DNA of 64,000 bases from Lichtheimia corymbifera B2541 (taxonomy: Eukaryota > Mucoromycota > Mucoromycetes > Mucorales > Lichtheimiaceae), in NCBI GenBank assembly GCA_000697475.1, contig JNEU01000762.1:29121-93120 (forward strand). Reading direction: 5' to 3'. The position numbers were made by a program, and so were the translations under genes. Below the pieces are notes generated by a model that made no database searches, was not told the origin of the DNA, and worked only from the letters and a program-made list of their open reading frames with translations. Below are positions 25,360 through 36,193 of this stretch, in pieces (the stretch's first letter is position 1; each line of letters starts with the position of its first letter).

Positions 25360-26560
25360 GGTCACTCCAGGATGAGTTTGTTCTAGTTGACAGTAGCAGA
25401 GAGTGGCCATTGACGCCAATTATGAGAGACGTTTAGCATTAAAAGATGCATTTCGATGCGTTGACTATTTCTGGAATACTAACCATGCCATGTTTTATTG
25501 TGCAATCTTTAAGTATAAGTACGAGTGATCTCGTTAACGATGGAAGCGTGATTGGTAGCACATGTATGCAGAGTGAATGTCTCTTTTTATTGATGACAAC
25601 ATCGAGCATAATAGCAAAAGAATGCTTCGGAATGGATTGAATTAAAAAAAAAAGCTGATGCTTAGCTGTTGTTGGATCATAATTATCATGGTAAAGTGTA
25701 AATGACACACACAACCTTTTGCGATACGTGAGGATCATGCATTTTATTTACGTGTATCTATTATTGCCAATCATGAATATGAAGGAAGATGATGGTTGGT
25801 GTTTGAGCGGATGGTATGTTTGGGGTGTAGTAATTGAATGGCCTCAGCGTACAAATTGGTTCATGCAACTCGACCTTCTCCTACATCGAAATGTGCTATA
25901 GAACCACTGTTGTCCTACTCGTATGTAGCTTGATACACTTTTATTATTGGATGTCGCTTACTTATTTATCTTCCTAAATGCAATCATCACCATGACCTAT
26001 TTGTGCAGCAACCTGTCAAGGATGTGTTTGTGTAACGACCACGTGCCATTTTACTCAGCTCTCCATCTTTCTGTTATTGCAGCCGGTACTATCCACTAAG
26101 AGAAAGCAACTCCATCACGCCCTCTTTAAGCTTTTTGTCTCTTCCTGTTCCATTCAAGTACAACTACCACCTACAAACTATTGTCCTGCTTCAACCTCGT
26201 CATGTCAATCCTAGAACGATTGCATTGATCTGACCCTCTTTGATTGAATGGCAACTTCATGGCACGAACATATCCGTCTTTTCACTATACTGCAACACAC
26301 GCTCTTGTACATCCTTCTACCACAAGCAAACGTAATAGCAGCTGTCTTTACTCCATTGTCTTCAAGTTATTTGCAGCAACATGTATTTTAAGTGAACAGC
26401 AGATAGTTATAGTATAGAAGCAATTTATTTACATGTAGCAACTTGCTTCAATACAAACAAGTTCCTGAGATCATGGAGGGAATTGGGTATTTTGGGCTCG
26501 GATAATGAAGGGTCAAGATAGTGGTTGACAATGGTCGGAGCGGAAGGGCGTATATCAACA
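25360..26560. repeat. left arm of a large inverted repeat
   Basis: Sequence from about 25360 to 26560 recurs in reverse complement at about 29062-29742 plus 31149-31650, with perhaps 75-85% identity by eye. Anchors: 'gttcctgagatcat' at 26461 pairs with 'atgatctcaggaac' at 29146, and 'gtgatacgagtgatc'-type sequence near 25520 pairs with 31465-31480. The arms carry no intact gene. They flank the KH-type gene at 27008-28993. The left arm lacks the 1.4-kb segment inserted in the right arm. Confidence 0.75.
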
Positions 26561-27007
26561 ACGATCATATAATTGGTCTTTTCAACCAACATATCGGATA
26601 GTTATGGTGGATGGATGTAATCTAGTGCAGTCGAATGATTAGAAATCCTAGAATAGTGATCGTGGACACACATACGTGTCATGAATCGAATTCCTGAAAA
26701 AGGATATAATATAGAAGCTTTTGTACTTGGTCTTTGTAGGATATGCACGTGTATATATAGACATGTTGAAAATGCTCAATAATAAACAAAAGGGGTGAAG
26801 TATATCCCAAGTTGGGGTGAGCGCACCTTGAAACGTTTGACTCTCTTTCTTTATACCCCACAAAACGAATTATTATATCCATGTACAACCGCAAAGTGAG
26901 TTATATTGATTTATTGACAACTAAAAGCAAGCAAAGGAGAAATGGGAGTATGGATGACGAGGAGGAGAAAAGCAAAGCAACGAGCTGGTGAGGGGATGCT
27001 AGGATGA

Positions 27008-28993
27008 TTACATGAGGGTGTTCCAATATTGGGTTACCTCTGAGGAAAGAATGGACGATATCTTTTGGGCCATGTTCATGATCTTTTGAGCGCTTTCAGT
27101 CTCTGTTGCCAAAAAGTCACGTGGAGTCCAACAGGGATCTTGACCAATCTCAAGGCCGGGGTTGTCAGCAAAGCGGTCAGTCCATTCTTCACGGTGAGCT
27201 GATACCTTGTAGAGGACGCGATTAGGTTCTCGATTCGATAAGTCAAAATGGAGCTCTTGTCGCATTTCAGAGATCCTCATGGACTCCAAGTCCCAAATCT
27301 CGTCTTGAATGATTTCAATGATCCATTTTCCTTCGTATTCGTACTGCCATTTGGTCTTTTGTGTGACGAACATGGGGATATAATCGCGTGATCTGAGGGG
27401 TAGATCCATGCGGCCTGTGGTCTTACTCAAGCGAAGGCTGTCAACGAATTTGCCATGTGGAGAATCCATATTGTGAGAAAGACGACGTGCGGTTTGCAGC
27501 TCAAGATCCCACGAGTATGCAGATTCCAAATCAGCGCAGTTGACAGTGATACGATCATGACAATCAGTCAACGTATTCCATAATGCAACACGGTGCTCAT
27601 TGGTGAAAAGGCAAATAGTGGTCGTAAGTGTCATGTTGTCATCGTTAGGTGGTGATGTTGGTGCTGATGCTTCACGACGTGATCGATGGCTGGGAGGACT
27701 TTGCTTGGCAGTGAACGTGAGATATTGTTTGGCCTCAATGACAAAGGATGTTTGAGGGGAGCCATAGAATTCAGTCGCATGTTGATTCATGTATTCAAAG
27801 AGGCCTCGCATGTCATGCTCCGTACGACCAACACATGGAGCTAATTCCATATGGAACTCTGGATTGTTAAATGTCTCCAATGCAAGCTTGTCCACTTGGA
27901 TCGTGTCGTCAATGCGGGGATAGTTGATCAAACACATTTGACCAAAGCGAAGCTTCATGCGGATCTGCCAATCAAACAAGCGAATGTTCTCCAATCCATG
28001 CTCCAATGCATGTCGTATCTTTTCCGCATTTTCATCATCCATATCTTGAAGACTCTCGAGAAGATTACTATTGGTATCTTCTTCCTCTGTTGCTGATGAT
28101 GTGAAGCTGGTAATGGGAGCATCCAAATTGGCCAAGTTGGTGGAATCTTCGTAAGTGTTGATGCTGATTGGTTCTAAGAGTCGATGATATGACAACATCA
28201 TTTGCTGAGCGCTTCCAGTAGCATATCGGTAGGTGACAAATCCTTTAGGCAGCCTGCGATACTTGACAAGCATATAGTTGCGTGGTTGCTTCATCAGATG
28301 CAATACGGCTCGATAAGGGCGATGGAGACGGGCATTGAGCGAATACCAATTTCGTATACGAGTGCGTGCCATGATGACACGATCCTTTTCTTGACCTGCG
28401 ATGTGTATGATGTTGTCATTGTTGGTGTCAACATACACCCAACATTTGCAGCTTGCACGGATCTGATCGAGAAAGGCGTCACGGGTATCCAACAGCTTTG
28501 TCAAAGGCACCTCATCATTTCGGGGTTCCGCGGTATCATTGTAAGGTTGTGGAGCATCTGGATAGCCTTGATAGATTTGTTGTGCGGCTTGTTGGGCTGC
28601 TTTACGATCAACACGTCGTTTCTCCCATGTTTTCACCTTGCGTTCTGGTTTGCTCCACTTTTCGGTGCGTCGTCGATTGGGTTCTGCTTTCTCGTCGAGT
28701 CGCTCCACGATTTGATGCAGATGCTGTTTGGCCCGGTTCACGCTTGCTTTCTCACCCCAAATATCCACTTGGTACATGCTTGCATTATATTTCAAAGAAG
28801 CGCCAGTGTCCTGTCGAAATTCGTCAAGCATAGAGTGCTTTTCACCCAACACATCAGTCAAAGAATGATCGGGAGGCAATATATAGCAATCCATATGCAT
28901 TTGATCAGGCATAATGGTAGGATCACGCAATGACTCTTCTTGTTCATTGTCGTCATAAGGAACTTGGGATGCGTTGGAAGGTACAATAGACAT
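27008..28993 (-). CDS. intronless KH-like RNA-binding protein of unknown function
   Basis: Single frame of 661 aa on the minus strand starting MSIVPSNASQVPYDDNEQEE. Two KH-like units are visible: residues ~50-100 ('DVLGEKHSMLDEFRQDTGASL' followed by 'YQVDIWGEKASVNRAKQHL') and ~165-215 ('AFLDQIRASCKCWVYVD' followed by 'IIHIAGQEKDRVIMARTRI'). Between them is a basic, Gln-rich linker (RRRTEKWSKPERKVKTWEKRR). The C-terminal half is an uncharacterised globular region. KH domains bind single-stranded RNA or DNA; the GxxG loop is degenerate (GEKH), so nucleic-acid binding is unproven. It is one of the few long single-exon genes here and lies precisely between the arms of a large inverted repeat. No transposase motif is visible in it. 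Confidence 0.75.
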   Translation of the reverse strand: MSIVPSNASQVPYDDNEQEESLRDPTIMPDQMHMDCYILPPDHSLTDVLGEKHSMLDEFRQDTGASLKYNASMYQVDIWGEKASVNRAKQHLHQIVERLDEKAEPNRRRTEKWSKPERKVKTWEKRRVDRKAAQQAAQQIYQGYPDAPQPYNDTAEPRNDEVPLTKLLDTRDAFLDQIRASCKCWVYVDTNNDNIIHIAGQEKDRVIMARTRIRNWYSLNARLHRPYRAVLHLMKQPRNYMLVKYRRLPKGFVTYRYATGSAQQMMLSYHRLLEPISINTYEDSTNLANLDAPITSFTSSATEEEDTNSNLLESLQDMDDENAEKIRHALEHGLENIRLFDWQIRMKLRFGQMCLINYPRIDDTIQVDKLALETFNNPEFHMELAPCVGRTEHDMRGLFEYMNQHATEFYGSPQTSFVIEAKQYLTFTAKQSPPSHRSRREASAPTSPPNDDNMTLTTTICLFTNEHRVALWNTLTDCHDRITVNCADLESAYSWDLELQTARRLSHNMDSPHGKFVDSLRLSKTTGRMDLPLRSRDYIPMFVTQKTKWQYEYEGKWIIEIIQDEIWDLESMRISEMRQELHFDLSNREPNRVLYKVSAHREEWTDRFADNPGLEIGQDPCWTPRDFLATETESAQKIMNMAQKISSILSSEVTQYWNTLM

Positions 28994-30011
28994 TTTGAGG
29001 TAAGAGAGAGAGAAAGAGAGATAAAGAAAAGGTAGGACATGACCACAGAATCGATTTTATACTCATTATACACCCTTCCGATCCGACCGTTGTCAACCAT
29101 TTTCTTGGCCCTTCATCATCCGAACCCAACATACCCAATTCCCCAATGATCTCAGGAACCTGTTTGTATTGAAGTTGTTACATGTAAATAAAGCTGCTTC
29201 TATAATACGGCTATCTGCTGTTCACGTAAAACACGTGTTGTTGCAAATAACTTGACGATAATAGAGTAAATAATGCCGCTATTACGTTTGCTTGTGGTAG
29301 AAGGATGCACAAGATCGTGTGTTGCAGTACAGTGAAAAGACGGATATGTTCATGCCATGAGTCGCCATTCGGTCAAAGAGGGTCAGATCAAGGCAATCGT
29401 AGGATGGACATGACGGGGTTGAAGCAGGACAATCGTTTGCAGATGGTAGTTGTACTTGAATGGAGCAGGAAGAGACAAAAAAACTTAAAGATGGCGTGAT
29501 GGAGTTGCTTTCTCCTAGTGGATGGTGTCGGCTGCATTAACGGAAAGATGGAGAGCTGAGTAAAATGACACGTGGTCGTTACACAACACGTCTTTGACAG
29601 GTTGCTGCACAAATAGGTCATGGTGATGGTTGGCCTTTAGGAAGGTACACAAGTAAACAGCATCCTCCAACAATAAAAGTGTGTATAGTATGGCAATAAC
29701 AGCTCCACATCACATTTGGATGTACGTAGGAGAAACCAATTTGTATATGTATGTACGTAAACCACCTAGCCAGCAGTAATCATCTCAGTCGAGGCACCAC
29801 TTTAACTTTTCCTCTCAAGGTAATCCCACTCCTCCTTATTGTATCACAAAAGGCATCTACAGTACTTGTTGCATGGCCGATAACCGAACCACTTTTATTA
29901 TCCAATCTTCGAAGCAATATTATGTATCTAATCCGCAAGCTACTAAGCTACAATCTTTTACTTCATCATATAGCTTTCTAGCTACTTTGGCCACCACCAC
30001 CATCATCATCA

Positions 30012-30387
30012 TCATCGTCGTCGTCGTCCGTCATCATTCGTCTTCGTAATCGTACTCGTACTCACACCAGGCAAACAGTCCTCAAACTCATCCTCCTCGT
30101 CACCTTCAATATCAAAGGCACGCAAGTAGAAAAGAATGGGATCATTATGGTCATTGTTGTGGATATGGTGGTCGTCATTGTTGTGGATATGGTGGTCGTC
30201 ATTGTTGTGAACGGAATGATCATCGTAATCGTCATTGCTGTCAATGTCGTAATCATCGTAATCGTGGTCTCTACAAATAGAAAACAGCCGAGTTAGAGAA
30301 ATCTCTGCACGAATCACGCAAGGCCAGTTCGGTCCATGACAAGAAAGGAATCACTTACGCAGAATCTAGGCTCATAGTTGTTCTCAT
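30012..30387 (-). CDS. small acidic protein with His/Asn/Asp repeats, hypothetical
   Basis: Two-exon model on the minus strand, 30387-30359 and 30270-30012, phase-consistent, 95 aa. It starts MRTTMSLDSA and contains tandem 'HNNDDHHI' units encoded by a short direct repeat (about 30145-30215), then 'DPILFYLRAFDIEGDEEDEFED' and an Arg-rich end. No family recognised. The repeats may make this a spurious frame, but the intron phase and acidic, non-random composition favour a gene. It lies inside the 1.4-kb insertion. Confidence 0.3.
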
Positions 30388-31002
30388 TTCATCCGCTCCA
30401 AAGAAAGAATGATCCCCAACATTTCCGCCTCATGAAAGAAATCCTCCAATGGGAAGAACGAGTCTATAACGAGAGGAGCACCGGTGTCAACGCATTCACG
30501 GCCAGACTGTTGCAAACACCTTTTTGTCTCAACACGGGTAACATGCTCTTCCAAAAACCCATCGTCGTCGACCACTTGATACAAGATGCGAGTCAAACCC
30601 AAAGAGATGATGATGCACCAGTTGCACTGCCTGACCAAAAGAAGCCTATAAAATTCATTATTAGCACACATATAGAATAAACGCCTTTTTCATTGTTTGT
30701 TCCATTGCACTTGCCTTTTCCATATACATAAAGACCCGTTGCTGCTGGTTACTAGAAAATGAAAACCATGGTGTACCGTAGTTGAGCCGAAACAAACGCC
30801 AAACGAGCCAACGTCTTGAAACCAAACTTGCTATCTATACAAGCAAACACGTCAATGGAACCAGTTCGACTGCAACATTGGGGCTTTGAATGTACCTGTT
30901 GACACCAAGCATAGAGCGGGAATAGCAACGAACAAGAGGCAGCAACGATATCGCCATGGCAACCACGCTCATTCCTCAGCGCTTGGACACGCTTGACAAT
31001 GC
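30384..31002 (-). CDS. possible membrane-protein gene or fragment inside the insertion
   Basis: Three exons on the minus strand with compatible phases: 31002-30896, 30834-30728, 30645-30384. Exon a holds the hydrophobic 'DIVAASCSLLFPLYAWCQ', exon b a basic loop (SRRWLVWRLFRLNYG), and exon c a hydrophobic 'CNWCIIISLGLTRILYQVV'. This alternation of hydrophobic segments and basic loops resembles part of a multi-pass receptor, but no family motif is certain and I could not find a first exon. Treat as hypothetical. Confidence 0.25.
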
Positions 31003-31650
31003 CTGTTCAGAACTACATTAGTACCTCACAACCAACAACAGCCCTCTTTTATAATACATTACCTTGATCGGGATGTCGTGGATGGCATAAAGGCAGAGGA
31101 GGGATAAAAAGGAAAAGAAGCGTTGTCTCACGTCGTGGAGCTGCCGTCCCAATTTTAAATCCCACTCAATTACCCTTCCCACACACCAATCACTATCATC
31201 TTCCTTCATCTTCATGATAGACAATAATAGGTACACGTAAATGAAATGAATGATCCTCACGTACAGCAAAATGTTGTGTGTCATTTTACAATTTACATGA
31301 TAATGATTATCCAAAAACAGCCATTGCCTTTACAACTCACCATGCATCAGCCTTTTTTTACTCAATCCATTTCGATGCATGCTTGATGTTGTCCTTATCC
31401 CCAAAAAAAGAAGTCTTTCACTTTACATACATGTACCCATCACCACGCTCCTTTCGATAAAAAGATCACTCGTATCAATATATAATTAAAGATTGGACAA
31501 TCAAACATGGCGTGATTAACATACCAGAAATGGTCAACAACGCATCCAAAAGCATCTTGTAATGCTAAAAGCCTTTCAGGCTTAACGTCGATGGTCATCC
31601 TCTACTGCAGTCAACTAGAATAAAATCATCCTGGGATGACCTTCCTCCGA

Positions 31651-33958
31651 GACGTGATGTCCAACAGTTTTACGTCTCACGCTTCATCCACTTTCAAACA
31701 AGATACTTTCGGATGCAGTGATCGTTTTTGGGTTATTGACCATATCATGGTCAACTTGAAAAAAAGTGCCACGCTGGCTATCATAGGCTGACCTTGCTAT
31801 AGGCGTATACGGGAAAAAATATATAATGCACTCTCCCTTAATAGGATCGATCTTCAACTCGCACGATAGTTTGTATTCATTGCCCTGTCACGTATTAAAC
31901 TCTTTCAGCAAGGATATCAAACAACTATATAATTAAAAAAATAGGCATCACGTATTGAGTTATGGAGTTAGCTGCTTTCTCACAAAAAATGCATCAACAT
32001 TACACAAAACACTGGAATCTTCCAAGGACATCTGCATTGTTGTTGTCGCGTACACTTCTTTACTGTTGATGAAGCCACATGATCGTAATCCTTTCCAACA
32101 CATTCCTTTTAACATTTACATGCGATGCATGGTCACAACTTTCCAGTATTTTCGATTCCCTTTGTTTCCCGGTAGACTACCATACACATAAATAATATGA
32201 CTACAGCATGATTAACCACCGGTTTCGATCCTTCGGGCATGCATTGTGCAAAGGCAAATGGGTGGATGAGAGGTGGCATTTGATCCGTGCAATACCGTGA
32301 AAAGATAATGGGATGTACCAATTACTCACAATGATAGCATCAGCCATTATGGGCAAGTGGAGACAATAGATAGATGGCCACAACACACCTTTTCACACGT
32401 TGTGAAAACGATAGGGGATGTGTGGATGGTGGTGGGTGAGTGGACGAATGACACATGATCATGCCCTACAAGTAATTGAAGCCGATAAAATATCCAAAGG
32501 AATACCAAGCATGCGTTCCTGAGATCAACGAATCACTTTTTCTTAAAAGCGTCCTTTCGATCCATCTTTAATTACAAGAAGGTATACAATGGGCATGACT
32601 TTGAGAGCAAACTAACTACTCCAATGGGGAAGATAAATCGATATGAGACAAAGATGACTGATTGGACGTGAGGTGGTACTTGATAGGGTGGATATGCATA
32701 CAAAAGATGATGGTTGTAACTGCCGTGTAACTGACTATAAGATGATAGGGGGTGGGTAGATGAGTGGATGGTGGGTGGTGCCACGATCTTCCTTATGCGC
32801 ATGGTAACGTAAGCCCCGACAAACTAAAAATCCTCCCCCTTTCTCCACTCACGACACAAACAGCTCTTTTTATTACTTTACTCGCTTGGCTTTATCGCTT
32901 CACCAATTCAACGATTCATCGACGACGACGACGATGTAAAACACGACTCCATTTACAATGAGCAGACATGCTTCGTACACGCCTATCTCTTTTCGCAGTT
33001 TTCCCACTGTTTTTGTACCAAGGCTACACGTAAGACAACACCACTTTGAATAGCTACGCTTTTATTGACTACCCTATTCTACTTCTTGGTTACCATTGCT
33101 ATTGAGCTACTTGAAAATGACCAGCAGCAGCAAAGAGATGGATCAACAACCTTCGCGTTTTCGGTGGTAGAATAGACACAGACAAATAGGCTGCACAACA
33201 ACAATAAAGTGGGAGACGTTTTTCAGTACACGAGTACGTTGGTCATATCAGCAGCGAATAATCGCGACCTATTCATTATATAACGTGAACGAGAAATCGA
33301 AGGCAAGGATACAGACGCGTAGGCTGAAAGGATAAAGGCAAATGAGTACGACAACAAGAAGATGGTATTATTGCTTTACTGGAGGAGCGTTTGGAGAAAT
33401 GGATGGGTTATTATGGTCGTACAATTGAATCCTTGGCTTTAACTTTGGAGAGAGTATGAGCATCTATATCAGGGGACACCTTTTTTTCTTTCAACAAAAC
33501 GGGTCAATTCAATGGCTGCACGTCTTTTCACATGCAACACTTTTATAACCAACTAAAGCGATGAACGATAGTGGGTGGGTGTGGGTGTGGCGGTGAGTGG
33601 TGGTGGTGGGTGGTGGGTGGTACAATGAGCTCTTCCATCCAATGAACTATTACTTTCCCCATGGTTATACATTGATCTTGCAGCCAACAATCCTATTCAT
33701 GCTTTTCCCCAATGCATTCTTTTGCCCCTAATGATAACCCTTTCCACATAAAATCGATGTTTATGAGCGAAGCGAGCAGTTGAAAGACTCTTCAAGTTAC
33801 ATTTATGTAGCCCCAACACACGTGTTGTTTCTTAAAGATATGAGCTTTTTGTAAGGCCATTGCCGCATACAATAGTGTTAAGCCCTACCACAGAAAATCG
33901 GCGTTTAGCGAGCGAAACGACCCAGTTGGAGTGCTAGTTATTTATTAAAAGAAAATAA
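31651..33958. other. gene-poor A/T-rich stretch
   Basis: Apart from the possible decayed membrane-protein remnant at 32827-33169, I see no gene. TGGTGGGTGG-type repeats occur near 32435-32450, 32748-32780 and 33573-33622. Confidence 0.4.
32827..33169 (+). pseudogene. possible remnant of a multi-pass membrane protein
   Basis: One frame stays open from about 32827 to a stop at 33167-33169 apart from a TGA near 33048. It encodes 'FLLLYSLGFIASPIQRFID', a cysteine-bearing segment 'NEQTCFVHAYLFSQFSHC' and, after the TGA, 'LLLTTLFYFLVTIAIELLE'. The layout of hydrophobic segments recalls two or three helices of a fungal 7TM receptor. This is inference from composition only. Confidence 0.2.
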
Positions 33959-34180
33959 CTAATCCTGGGTTAGGATGCGGACTTGTTCTTGTTCAATGGC
34001 CATCTTGACCGCGATCCGCCGTATGGTCCTTTTATGTGCTTGTAGGTCGCGGAACCCAATCAAGCGGAGTACTTCAAAATCGATGTTTGTAATGTAGCCT
34101 GCCTTGACCAACTGTACGGCCTGCTTGTATAGAATGTAAAAATCGTTATTTTGATCGAGAGTAGAGGTGTAGTTTGGCAT
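33959..34180 (-). CDS. small helical protein of unknown function
   Basis: A 73-aa frame on the minus strand from ATG 34180 (MPNYTSTLDQNNDFYILYK). It is Lys/Arg/Ile-rich, probably all-helical ('LVKAGYITNIDFEVLRLIGF', 'HKRTIRRIAVKMAIEQEQ'). A TATA-like element (forward gtttatata, 34242-34250) lies about 62 bp upstream, which favours this start over the upstream in-frame ATG at 34279. Units of the 85-bp repeat stand about 260 bp upstream in the same transcriptional orientation as at the Fanzor gene. Function unknown. Confidence 0.45.
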   Translation of the reverse strand: MPNYTSTLDQNNDFYILYKQAVQLVKAGYITNIDFEVLRLIGFRDLQAHKRTIRRIAVKMAIEQEQVRILTQD

Positions 34181-34439
34181 TATAGTGTTAAGAACGATAT
34201 AAGTAAAGGTAAAAGTTAATGCAGGTAAAGAGTTTTGGACGTTTATATAAGGGAGAGTTTTTATCATTGATGAATGCATGTGTCCATCGTAGCTTAGAAA
34301 TCACGTTACTTTGAAATTTGAAGCAAGCATCCACGGAAAGCAGTTACAAATGCTTACATTTGGGATGTAGAAAATGGTGTCATGAGCGAAGGGACCAAAA
34401 TAGCAGCCTTTCTTATTTGCACGCGTTGATTTTCCAACA

Positions 34440-34740
34440 TTGTATTACTCTCATTTGATTGATATAGTAGCCGTTGATAAAATTGATGGTTTATCGCACG
34501 GACCAAATGACAAAGTGGCATCATTGTATTACCCTCATTTGATTGATATAGTAGCCATTGATAAAATTGATGGTTTATCGCACGGACCAAAGGACAGAGT
34601 GCCATCTTTGCATTGCACTATTTTAGGGTGGTAATGTAGCCACTGATAAAATTGATGGTTTATCACACGGACCAAAGGACAGATTGCCATCTTTGCATTG
34701 CACTATTGTAGGGTGGTAGTGTAGCCACTGATACAGTGGG
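34440..34740 (-). repeat. 85-bp-family repeat, second locus, tandem units
   Basis: About three and a half units of roughly 80-85 bp in tandem, read on the minus strand as tttatca(a/g)tggctac ... caatg ... gtcctttggtccgtg. Adjacent units differ at scattered sites, for example GGACCAAATGAC versus GGACCAAAGGAC. Clearly related to the units at 23.76 and 35.92 kb. Confidence 0.75.
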
Positions 34741-35870
34741 CCCTGTTTTTCCACCCCAAGAGGAAGGCTGATTGTCCTGAAATTACCCGGGGATGGAAAA
34801 AAAGATGGTGACACATGTAAATGCTTATATGATTGATTGCATGATAAATGATGTATGTAGGAAAAATGTGTTGATCGTCGATGTATTATCGATTTACGTG
34901 TGATGGAGGTAATATGGGTACCAAATGCCAAAGCTAAAGTATGCCTCGAGAGAATACATGTTGTTGAGCCATGTGTCACCACTGTCCAAGATACAGGAAC
35001 AACCACTCTTCTCCATTGCTTATGATGACAACTTTTATTTTGAAAGGAAATATAACTACACCAATACCGCTACCTAAACACCCAATATCCTTACTATTTC
35101 TACACCACGTGCTCTTACCATATCCACCATCCGGTTATCCTCATGTAGAAGTGTATACATTGCTTGAAGGAATACTGAACGCGATCGTCAATAAACAAGC
35201 ATATCCAAAAAGCTTTTAATCCAAACTTACCCCGAGCAAACAACCACCACTGGAACGTACTCAAAGCTGTGCCAACGCGAAAGACGATCTACAGAAGGCT
35301 CTAAGAAACAGCGCTTTGTTAGCGACTCTCTTTAACGCCATGGTTTTGTTGGGTGCCTTTGGTATTGGTTGTGTGTGGTTTGAAGGAGAAAAAGTTTAGC
35401 AGCAGACTCCTCAGCAAGATGGGGCGAAGACGATTGCTGACGACCAATTGCCCATGGAGAAACCGTCATCGTCGTCAAACTTCCAAGTGGAAAGTGGCGT
35501 TATCGAAGAGGAGGTCCAAGAGAGTATAAGTTGAGGTGAGTGTGAATACTTTTCAGTGCTGAAGACGCGTCGACAAAAACTGATGCTGTGACATTTAGTT
35601 GTAGATGAAGAAGTTCGAATGTCGACAAGAAGCAAACGTAAGGCGTCTGATAGTCGTGAAGCATAGAGAACAGTGCTGGTGCCGTTGTTGGGTGTGTGTA
35701 AAAAGGTGTTGCAATAAAAGAAGAGTGGTTGTTGACTTGACATCTTCGCTGGGTAAAAAGGTAGTCGGAGCTTAGGTCACCATGACATAAAGAGGTTCAC
35801 CTTAAAGTAGTGATAGAGATCACCTTGAATCTCGTTCTCGCCAAGATCTCCCGGATCTAGCTTTTTACGA
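34741..35870. other. stretch without a supported gene
   Basis: Several open frames occur on both strands (for example 34971-35219 +), one ending 'VYTLLEGILNAIVNKQAY', but none has splice partners, consistent codon use or a recognised family. No further repeats seen apart from those listed. Confidence 0.35.
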
Positions 35871-35871
35871 T

Positions 35872-35903
35872 ATCTCGTCTCGCGAGAACTCGTCTCGTGA
35901 GAT
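35872..35903. repeat. palindromic ATCTCG/CGAGAT cluster
   Basis: Contains the perfect palindrome TCTCGCGAGA (35878-35887) nested in a larger imperfect dyad running from ATCTC to GAGAT. It sits about 20 bp before the tandem 85-bp repeats and could mark an element boundary or form a hairpin. Confidence 0.5.
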
Positions 35904-35923
35904 AATATGCCGACCCCTATCCA

Positions 35924-36190
35924 TGTAAGAGCATAACCGTTTTATCAATGAGTACTCTATCAATCAACAACACCATGCAATGGTGACCCCATCAGGTCTT
36001 TTGATCCATGTGAAAATATAACCGTTTTATCAATGAATACTCTATCAATCAACAACACCATGCAATGGTGACCCCATCAGGTCTTTTGATCCATGTAAAA
36101 ATATAACCATTTTATCAATGAGTACTCTATCAATCAACAACACCATGCAATGGTGACCCATCAGGTCTTTTGATCCATGTAAAAATATAA
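35924..36190 (+). repeat. three tandem 85-bp units directly upstream of the Fanzor gene
   Basis: Three near-identical units beginning 'ccatgt(a/g)a(a/g)a' and containing 'ttttatcaatgagtactc', 'aacaacaccatgcaatggtg' and 'atcaggtcttttgat', each about 85 bp. Units differ at only a few bases, so the array is young or homogenised. The start of a fourth unit gives the sequence 'ccatgtaaaaatataaaag', creating a TATA-like box. Confidence 0.85.
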
Positions 36191-36193
36191 AAG
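36186..36193 (+). promoter_or_regulatory. TATA-like box of the Fanzor gene, derived from the repeat unit
   Basis: TATAAAAG, 71 bp before the ATG at 36264. In the preceding repeat units the same position reads atataacc, so one small change in the last partial unit made a consensus TATA box. Confidence 0.5.

Larger units (their letters stand above)
29743..31148. mobile_element. 1.4-kb insertion in repeat arm, bounded by CCAATTT
   Basis: CCAATTT stands at 29736-29742 and again at 31149-31155. The left repeat arm shows one copy (AAATTGG at about 25853) at the matching point, so the left arm looks like an empty site and CCAATTT like a 7-bp target duplication. I see no terminal inverted repeats and no recognised transposase. 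The insert holds two possible reverse-strand genes. It could be a non-autonomous element or a captured genomic piece. Confidence 0.45.
29062..31650. repeat. right arm of the large inverted repeat, split by an insertion
   Basis: Reverse-complement partner of 25360-26560. The match is continuous from about 29062 to 29742, stops, and resumes at 31149. The intervening 1.4 kb has no counterpart in the left arm. The match ends near 31650, close to 'ggatgaccttcc' (complement of 'aaggtcactccaggatga' near 25360). Confidence 0.7.

Noticed and set aside
28202..28933. Plus-strand frame of 243 codons opposite the KH-type gene
   Set aside because: Antisense shadow; the minus-strand frame is longer and has domain structure.
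27008..28993. The KH-type gene as a transposase
   Set aside because: No DDE, tyrosine or serine recombinase, HUH or reverse transcriptase motif is visible; only the flanking inverted repeats suggest mobility.
35411..35743. Reverse-strand frame of 110 codons as a gene
   Set aside because: Ser/Thr-rich composition without domain, splice partners or promoter; best explained as chance.
34440..36190. CRISPR-like array
   Set aside because: The 85-bp units are contiguous tandem repeats without unique spacers, and the genome is eukaryotic.
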